From Afipia sp. (lineage in GTDB: Bacteria > Pseudomonadota > Alphaproteobacteria > Rhizobiales > Xanthobacteraceae), in the NCBI GenBank assembly GCA_017474385.1, contig JAFVHU010000015.1, forward strand, positions 1 through 42,870: a DNA stretch of 42,870 nucleotides, in the 5' to 3' direction. A program made the position numbers and the translations under genes. The notes under the pieces were generated by a model that had not been told where the DNA came from, did not search any database, and worked only from the letters and a program-made list of their open reading frames with translations. Below are positions 37,798 through 42,870 of the stretch, piece after piece (the first letter of the stretch is position 1; each line of letters opens with the position of its first letter).

Positions 37798-39150
37798 ATG
37801 CGCATTGCCACATTGTCGTTGCTTGCACTGACCGCTCTGCCCGGTTTTGCATCGGCTCAAACGGCCGGTCAGGCCTTCCCCGCGACACTCGCCGGCCACG
37901 CCGTAATGCCCGCCGAGTCGTTTATCGAAGCCCCCGCGGATGCCCCCGCGGACCTGAAGGTTTCCGGCAAGTTCACCACCGGTGTCCGCGTTGATGCAGT
38001 TGGCACCGTCGAGGGTAAGTCCTTCGACCGCCCGACCGGCGTCAAGGTGCCGTTCAAGGGTCAGCCGTTGCAGGGCCACTCCGGCATCAAGAAAGCCGCT
38101 GACGGCACCTTCTGGGTGCTGAGCGATAACGGTTTCGGCAGCAAGGCGAATTCGCCGGACTCGATGCTCTTCCTCAACAACTACCGCATCGACTGGACCA
38201 AGGGGACCGTCGAGCGCGTCTCCACCGTCTTCCTGCGGGACCCGGACAAGAAAGTCCCGTTCCGTATCGCGAATGAAGGCACCGAAACGCGTTACCTGAC
38301 CGGCTCGGACTTCGATACCGAGAGCTTCCAGCCGATCGGCGACAAGATCTGGATCGGTGACGAATTCGGTCCCTACCTGATCCGCGCCGACCGCACTGGC
38401 AAGGTCGAAGCCGTGTTCGAGACGGAAATCGACGGCAAGCCTGCCCGCTCACCGGATCACTACGCCATCACGTCGCCGGCGACGCCGACCACGCCGGTTG
38501 CATTCAACATCCGCCGCTCGAAGGGTTACGAGGGCATGGCCGCGTCGCCGGACGGCAAATTCCTTTATCCTTTGCTCGAAGGTCCGGCTTGGGACGCCGA
38601 GAAAAAGGATTGGGAAAAGACCGCCGACGGCAAGGAATATCTGCGTATTCTCGAATTCGATGTCGGCGCGGGCAAGTGGACCGGCCGTCACTGGAAGTAT
38701 GTTCTCGATAGCAACGGCCTCGCGATCGGCGATTTCAATATGATCGATGCGACCACCGCGATGGTGATCGAGCGCGACAACGGCGAAGGCACCGCTGACA
38801 AGGCTTGCGAAGGCCCGAAGAAGCCTGACTGCTTCCACGATCTCGCCAAGTTCAAGCGCGTCTACAAGATCGAAATGACCGACGCCAATGCCAACGGCCC
38901 GGTTCGCAAGATCGGCTATATCGACCTGATGAAAATCGCGGATCCTGACAAGAAGGCGCGCAAGCCGCTGAACGACGGCGTCCTCACCTTCCCGTTCTGG
39001 ACCATCGAGAACGTCGATATCGTCGATCAAACGCACATCATCGTCGGCAACGACAACAACCTGCCGTTCTCCACGAGCCGTGAGCCCAACAAGGCTGACG
39101 ACAACGAATTCGTGTTGCTGAATGTCGCGGAGTTCCTGAAGGCCCGCTAA
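37798..39150 (+). CDS. Secreted esterase-like activity of phytase family protein
   Basis: The product is 450 residues from the ATG at 37798, with AGGAGG 6 bases upstream. The signal peptide ends at FASA-Q (residues 17-21), so it is exported by Sec to the periplasm or beyond. The mature part is a beta-propeller-like PF13449 domain: LQGHSGIKKAADGTFWVLSDNGFGSKAN, IWIGDEFGPYLIRAD, and SKGYEGMAASPDGKFLYPLLEGP. Many acidic residues could bind calcium. Members are annotated as phytase-like or phosphoester-hydrolysing, with limited biochemical support. A PhoB-box-like array upstream and a strong terminator downstream make it a single-gene unit, possibly phosphate-regulated. Confidence 0.88.
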   Translation: MRIATLSLLALTALPGFASAQTAGQAFPATLAGHAVMPAESFIEAPADAPADLKVSGKFTTGVRVDAVGTVEGKSFDRPTGVKVPFKGQPLQGHSGIKKAADGTFWVLSDNGFGSKANSPDSMLFLNNYRIDWTKGTVERVSTVFLRDPDKKVPFRIANEGTETRYLTGSDFDTESFQPIGDKIWIGDEFGPYLIRADRTGKVEAVFETEIDGKPARSPDHYAITSPATPTTPVAFNIRRSKGYEGMAASPDGKFLYPLLEGPAWDAEKKDWEKTADGKEYLRILEFDVGAGKWTGRHWKYVLDSNGLAIGDFNMIDATTAMVIERDNGEGTADKACEGPKKPDCFHDLAKFKRVYKIEMTDANANGPVRKIGYIDLMKIADPDKKARKPLNDGVLTFPFWTIENVDIVDQTHIIVGNDNNLPFSTSREPNKADDNEFVLLNVAEFLKAR

Positions 39151-39175
39151 TTTCATTACAACTAAGCACAAATGG

Positions 39176-39204
39176 AAGGCCGCCCGATACCGGGCGGCCT
39201 TTTT
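39176..39204 (+). terminator. Intrinsic terminator after phytase-like gene
   Basis: AAGGCCGCCCG (39176-39186), loop ATAC, CGGGCGGCCTT (39191-39201) is a perfect 11-bp stem running into a T-run (39200-39204). It starts 25 bases past the stop at 39150. Confidence 0.92.
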
Positions 39205-39395
39205 GTTTGCCCCACCATGCAAGGACGCAGGCGTCGCGCGGTGTTGCAATCGCAAATCACAATCACGCGATGGAATCTTTCATGTTGCGCCGCCAGAATG
39301 ATTTGCGCGCGGATCGTCTTGCGTCGGCGCAAACCTGCGATAGGCTCTCGCCTCGTAAAACGCCAAAAATGACACCCTACCGGGAGGACAAAATC

Positions 39396-40673
39396 ATGTT
39401 TTACGCTTTCAAACATTATGCTCTGAATTCGGTTGCCGCCGCGGCGTTTCTTTGCGCCTCGGCGATTTCGGCGTCGGCTCAGTCACCAAACAACAACCTC
39501 GACAAGCTCGGCAATTTTCAGAAAACAGGCGTTACTGAGATACCAACCGTCCCGCAAACCGGCCGCAAGGTCGATGCGATCAAGGCAAATCTGGCCAAGA
39601 TCAAGCTGCCGCCCGGCTTCAAGATCAGTCTTTACGCGCTGGTTCCCGATGCCCGGCATATCGCCGTCGGTCCGCAAGGCGTCGTGACATTCGTCGGCAC
39701 GCGCAAGAGCAAGGTCTATGCGGTGACCGATCGCGGCAAAGCCGGGTTCGCCGAGGAAGTGAAGGAATTCGCCCCCTCGGTTAGCTTCACTATTCCGAAT
39801 GGCGTCTGCTTCTCGAAGGATGGATTCCTGTTTGTTGCCGAGCAGAATCGTGTTCTGAATTTCCCGGCAGCCGAGTTCTTCTATGAAAGCCCCGACATCG
39901 CCGTGGCCGTTGTCGTCCCGCAAGGCGAGTTGATCCCAAAGGAGGATGAGAGCTTCAACCACACCGCGCGGGTTTGCCGCGTCGGCGCTGACAACAAGAT
40001 CTACATCTCGCTCGGACAGCCATTCAACGTGCCGGCGAAGGATAAAATGGACGGTTTCAACAAGCACGGCATTGGTGGCATCATCCGCATGGACCAGGAC
40101 GGCAAGAACCGCGAGGTCTATGCCACAGGAATCCGTAACTCCGTCGGCATGGATTTCAATCCGAAGAACAACCAGCTCTGGTTTACGGATAATCAGGTCG
40201 ACGGAATGGGCGACAACATTCCCCCAGGTGAGCTAAATCGCATCACTCAGTCCGGGCAGAACTTCGGCTTCCCCTATTTCGGCGGCGGCAAGGCCCGTAC
40301 CGTCGAATACAAAGCCGATACGCCGCCAGCCAACGTGGTCTATCCAGAAGTGGAGATGGACGCTCACGCAGCCGACCTCGGCATGACGTTCTATAACGGC
40401 AAGTCATTCCCCGCCAAATATCGCGGCGGCATTTTCTCGGCGCAGCACGGATCGTGGAATCGCACCGAACCTGTTGGCGCGCGGGTGATGTTTACCTCGC
40501 TCAAGCCCGACGGCAGCGCGGACAAGACCGAGGTCTTTGCCTCGGGCTGGCTAACGTCAGACGGCGAATACACCGGACGCCCGGTGGACGTCGCGACGCT
40601 TCGTGACGGCTCGATGCTGGTATCCGACGATCTCGCCGGCGCGCTGTATCGCATTACTTACGACGGCAAGTAA
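39396..40673 (+). CDS. PQQ-type sorbosone dehydrogenase family protein, periplasmic
   Basis: The product is 425 residues from the ATG at 39396, preceded by GGGAGGA. The frame extends further upstream without signal-peptide character. The signal peptide ends near AISASA-Q (about residue 29). The mature protein is a six-bladed propeller of the L-sorbosone dehydrogenase/GDH-B type: LPPGFKISLYALVPDARHIAVGPQG, NHTARVCRVGADNKIYISLG, GIRNSVGMDFNPKNNQLWFTDN, AQHGSWNRTEPVG and RPVDVATLRDGSMLVSDDLAGALYRI. It is predicted to oxidise an aldose or aldehyde in the periplasm and pass electrons to a cytochrome c, such as the product of the next gene. The true substrate is unknown. Confidence 0.88.
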   Translation: MFYAFKHYALNSVAAAAFLCASAISASAQSPNNNLDKLGNFQKTGVTEIPTVPQTGRKVDAIKANLAKIKLPPGFKISLYALVPDARHIAVGPQGVVTFVGTRKSKVYAVTDRGKAGFAEEVKEFAPSVSFTIPNGVCFSKDGFLFVAEQNRVLNFPAAEFFYESPDIAVAVVVPQGELIPKEDESFNHTARVCRVGADNKIYISLGQPFNVPAKDKMDGFNKHGIGGIIRMDQDGKNREVYATGIRNSVGMDFNPKNNQLWFTDNQVDGMGDNIPPGELNRITQSGQNFGFPYFGGGKARTVEYKADTPPANVVYPEVEMDAHAADLGMTFYNGKSFPAKYRGGIFSAQHGSWNRTEPVGARVMFTSLKPDGSADKTEVFASGWLTSDGEYTGRPVDVATLRDGSMLVSDDLAGALYRITYDGK

Positions 40674-40755
40674 GCTGGCGTTCGCCATTCATCTGCCGTG
40701 GACCAGAACTCCCGGTTCACGGCAGCGCGCTAGCTAACAACAAGAAAAGAAGTTC

Positions 40756-41112
40756 ATGCGATCAGAACAAAACAAACGTGTTGCACGATATCTGGCTGGC
40801 CTGCTGGTCCTACTGACACTGAACAGCATGGCCGGTGCTGCACAGGCAGCCGGCGATGCCAAGGCCGGACGCAAGAAGGCGCAAATGTGCTCCGCCTGTC
40901 ACGGCATCGACGGCATCGCGAAAATCCCGATCGCGCCCAACATTGCGGGTTCGCCTGCGATGTATCTGGAAAAGCAGCTCAAGGCCTTCCGCTCGGAAGA
41001 GCGTAAGGAAGAAAACATGAATGTCGTGGCCAAGCCGCTGTCGGACGCTGATATCGCGGACCTCGCCGCTTGGTATTCCGGGATAACCGTTGACGTTACC
41101 TTGCCAAACTAA
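40756..41112 (+). CDS. Small class I c-type cytochrome
   Basis: The product is 118 residues. The signal peptide ends around AAQA-A (about 31). One heme site, CSACH (45-49), is present, with a Met-containing segment near EENMNVVAK as likely sixth ligand. The size fits a soluble periplasmic cytochrome c. It lies 82 bases after the sorbosone dehydrogenase gene on the same strand and is the natural electron acceptor for it. It converges with the dihaem cytochrome gene at 41131. Confidence 0.9.
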   Translation: MRSEQNKRVARYLAGLLVLLTLNSMAGAAQAAGDAKAGRKKAQMCSACHGIDGIAKIPIAPNIAGSPAMYLEKQLKAFRSEERKEENMNVVAKPLSDADIADLAAWYSGITVDVTLPN

Positions 41113-41130
41113 GGGGCCCGCAGCGGGCGC

Positions 41131-41697
41131 CTATCGCACGCGCGCGATGTAGTAAGCGAGATCGACGATCTGCTCGTCGGTCACCGGCTGAAGAACATCC
41201 GCCATGGTCGCGTCATAGCCGTGGCGGCTGTTGTCTTTGTATTCCCGCATGGTCTTGACGAGATAATCCTCGCGCTGATTGGCGATGCGCGGAATGTTGT
41301 CGCGCCCTACATAGTCGGTGTTGTGGCAGGCGTTGCAGCGACGCTGCTGCGCCAGTACCTGCGCTCGCTGAATGCGGGCCGGATCGCCGGCGTCGTCCGG
41401 CGGAAGCGGCTTCTTTAGTGTTCCGATGTAGTCGGAGAATGTACGCAGATCATCGTCCGTTAAATCCTTCGCCATCTCGTTCATGATGTCGAAGGTCCGC
41501 AATTTTTCACGAAACATGTAGAGCTGGATCAGCACATAAGCCGGCTGCTGCGCACCGAGCGACGGCGTGTTCTCGATCTCTGACTTCCCCGTCTCGCCGT
41601 GGCAGGCCAGACAAGGCGCTATGCGCTCCTGAAGCGTCTCGGCCGATGCCCCCGCAGAAATAACGATCAGAGCGATAAAAATCAGCAAACGGCGCAT
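41131..41697 (-). CDS. Dihaem cytochrome c (c4-like)
   Basis: The product is 188 residues from the ATG at 41697. A GTG 14 codons upstream is possible but adds residues that break the signal peptide. The signal peptide ends at ASA-E (about 20). Two heme sites are present: CLACH (29-33) and CNACH (121-125), each followed by a cytochrome c helix. Met residues near each C-terminal helix (IMNEM and TMADV) could be axial ligands. The fold resembles cytochrome c4. It follows the interrupted sorbosone dehydrogenase gene on the same strand, mirroring the intact dehydrogenase-cytochrome pair next door. Confidence 0.87.
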   Translation of the reverse strand: MRRLLIFIALIVISAGASAETLQERIAPCLACHGETGKSEIENTPSLGAQQPAYVLIQLYMFREKLRTFDIMNEMAKDLTDDDLRTFSDYIGTLKKPLPPDDAGDPARIQRAQVLAQQRRCNACHNTDYVGRDNIPRIANQREDYLVKTMREYKDNSRHGYDATMADVLQPVTDEQIVDLAYYIARVR

Positions 41698-41749
41698 CGG
41701 ACAGTTCAGCAAATGCCACGCCGTTGGCAACAATGGCACGAGTTCAAGG

Positions 41750-41778
41750 AACCGGAAGCGTTTTCGCTTCCGGTTTTT
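41750..41778. terminator. Strong hairpin between pseudogene and dihaem cytochrome gene
   Basis: AACCGGAAGCG (41750-41760), TTTT, CGCTTCCGGTT (41765-41775) is a perfect 11-bp stem. The T-run follows only on the plus strand (to 41778). On the minus strand, which carries both flanking genes, there is just a short T pair, so termination of the minus-strand dehydrogenase transcript would be partial. Confidence 0.65.
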
Positions 41779-41790
41779 GATGTTGGTGAA

Positions 41791-42715
41791 TTATCTCGAT
41801 GCGGTTTTCTGCTTGCCGTATGTGATGCGATAGACCGCGCCGTTCCAGTCGTCGGAGACCAGCAGCGAACCATCCTTCATTTGATGAACGTCCACCGGGC
41901 GGCCAACGTAGTTGTTGTTTTCGATAAAGCCGGTCAGGAATGGCTCGACCGATTTAACCGTGCCGTCCTTGTTCAGCTTCACGGCAACAACGTCACCGCC
42001 CTCCTTCTTACTCTTGTTCCAGGACCCGTGGCGCGCAACGAGAATGACGTTCTTGTACGCACTGGGGAACATGCTTCCGGTATAAAACCGCATGCCGAGC
42101 GCGGCCGTATGTGGACCCAACAGGCCTACGGGCGCGGTGAACTCCGAGCAGGAATGCCCCCAGCCGAATTCCGGATCGGTGAAATTGCCCTGATAGCAGT
42201 GGAGCGAACCGAAATGCTCTCCGTTCTTCGTGACCCGATTAAGCTCGTCCTCCGGAATATCCTCGGACAGCCAATCGCGGCCGTTGTCGGTGAAATACAG
42301 TTGCTTGGTGGCCGGATTCCAGTCGAAACCGACGGTGTTACGCACGCCCCGTGCAACAACCTCTGCACCCGAGCCATCGAGATTGATGCGGCGAATCTGC
42401 GCATGCTTCTCGCTTGGCAACACGTTGTTGCCGGGCTGACCGACGGGAATGTAAAGTTTGTTGTCAGGACCGATGCCAATGAACTTCCAGCCATGCGCCT
42501 CGTCTTTCGGCAGATCGTCGTAAACGAGCGTTGGCTTTGGCGGATTGTCGAGCTTGTCCTCGACATTCTCGATCTTGGAAATCTTCGAGAGTTCGCCAAT
42601 GTAAAGCGTGCCGTTGTGGTACGCGAGACCATTCGGACGATAGAGACCGGATATCAGCGTCTTGGCGGTGCGTTTGCCGTCCTTGCTGGTAATGGCATAA
42701 ACCTTGTCGACTAGG
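41791..42715 (-). pseudogene. Sorbosone dehydrogenase family gene, 5' end cut off by IS481 insertion
   Basis: About 308 C-terminal residues remain, from LVDKVYAITSKDG to the stop at 41791. They match the same propeller family as the gene at 39396: GLYRPNGLAYHNGTLYIG, RGVRNTVGFDWNPATKQLYFTDNG, ARHGSWNKSKK and GRPVDVHQMKDGSLLVSDDWNGAVYRI. The signal peptide and roughly the first 100 residues are absent, and homology stops exactly at ACTAGG (42710-42715), where the IS begins. The open frame continues into the IS as about 42 unrelated residues, so a cytosolic fragment could be made, but an exported enzyme could not. The missing 5' part should lie beyond the element, outside the window. Confidence 0.85.
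42710..42715. repeat. Target site (one copy) of the IS481 insertion, NCTAGN type
   Basis: ACTAGG directly precedes the element's TGT terminus. IS481 of Bordetella pertussis is known to duplicate the six-base site NCTAGN, and this sequence fits. The second copy would be at the far end, outside the window. Confidence 0.65.
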
Positions 42716-42870
42716 TGTTTAGTCCCGGAATTTGATGGTGCAATCTTATCCTTGGGATGGAAGGAGGCACTATGGGACAAATTCTTCACGGCAGCGCCAC
42801 GACGACAGCGGCGGTCCGTCGAGCAATACAAAATAGTCAAGCGAGCCTGAGGGCACTTTCCAGGCGTTAC
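42716..42870 (+). mobile_element. IS481-family insertion sequence, left end, truncated by window edge
   Basis: The element begins TGTTTAGTCCCGGAATTTG with the family's terminal TGT, has 56 bases of leader, then a transposase start. Its identity rests on the transposase N-terminus and on the target-like ACTAGG just outside. The rest, including the right inverted repeat, lies past 42870. Confidence 0.8.
42772..42870 (+). CDS. IS481-family transposase, N-terminal 33 residues only
   Basis: An ATG at 42772, 5 bases after an AAGGAGG ribosome site, opens MGQILHGSATTTAAVRRAI and continues with a helical segment ending SLRALSRRY at the window edge. This is the classic start of IS481 transposases, leading into the helix-turn-helix (LRALARRYGIN in relatives). 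The DDE catalytic domain is not in the window. Confidence 0.88.
   Translation, partial: MGQILHGSATTTAAVRRAIQNSQASLRALSRRY

Noticed and set aside
41599-42714. Plus-strand open frame opposite the interrupted dehydrogenase
   Set aside because: It is antisense to clear propeller homology and its translation has no domain.
41791-42840. Intact 349-residue dehydrogenase starting inside the IS
   Set aside because: The first 42 residues derive from IS sequence and match nothing in the family; the true 5' part is missing.

Overview
The window is high-GC chromosomal DNA that looks alphaproteobacterial, most likely from the Nitrobacteraceae (Bradyrhizobiaceae: Bradyrhizobium, Afipia, Oligotropha, Rhodopseudomonas or Nitrobacter type). 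This is inferred from protein character, from REP-like hairpins built on the core GCCGG-CTTG-CCGGC that are common in this group, and from an intergenic repeat at the left edge that resembles one I associate with these genomes. I cannot assign a species. I see no rRNA, tRNA, CRISPR array or prophage. About 36 protein-coding genes fill nearly all of the window, and almost all are metabolic.

Layout. 1-576: non-coding repeat DNA and a REP doublet. 577-3834: a tandem hot-dog protein, a YaiI/DUF188 protein and an ABC-F ATPase. 3917-6559 (minus): flavoprotein, SDR and MaoC-type hydratase. 6756-13896 (minus): a valine/isobutyrate catabolic operon (TetR regulator, mmsA, isobutyryl-CoA-type dehydrogenase, HIBYL-CoA hydrolase, mmsB, acyl-CoA synthetase). 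14063-17599 (plus): enoyl-CoA hydratase, thiolase and an orphan FabF-like synthase. 17623-19221: HxlR regulator divergent from an enoyl reductase-like MDR protein. 19313-21259: methyltransferase, a small basic DUF6496 protein and a secreted DUF4189 protein. 21283-28046 (minus): a three-gene DUF2126 / ATP-grasp+alpha-E / transglutaminase operon, a conserved but biochemically unresolved peptide-ligation type system. 28131-33871: a sigma-54 activator divergent from a cyanate ABC transporter and cyanase operon. 33873-37681: a complete four-carbon acid-sugar (L-threonate type) pathway. 37798-42715: a secreted phytase-like esterase, then a periplasmic sorbosone-dehydrogenase/cytochrome c island whose last gene is cut by an IS481-family element that runs off the right edge.

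The most informative non-coding signals are these. (1) A near-perfect sigma-54 promoter and three tandem TACGA-N4-TCGTA-type palindromes lie between the PAS/sigma-54 activator gene and the cyanate operon, which makes a self-contained circuit. (2) Four half-sites at exact 11-bp spacing, resembling a PhoB box, precede the phytase-like esterase. (3) A perfect 8-bp hairpin contains the Shine-Dalgarno sequence of mmsA. (4) The IS481 insertion fits a six-base NCTAGN target.

The acyl-CoA genes together would allow activation of a branched or short-chain acid, its dehydrogenation, hydration and cleavage. The cyn genes would import cyanate and convert it with bicarbonate to ammonia and CO2. The otn/ltn genes would convert threonate to DHAP.
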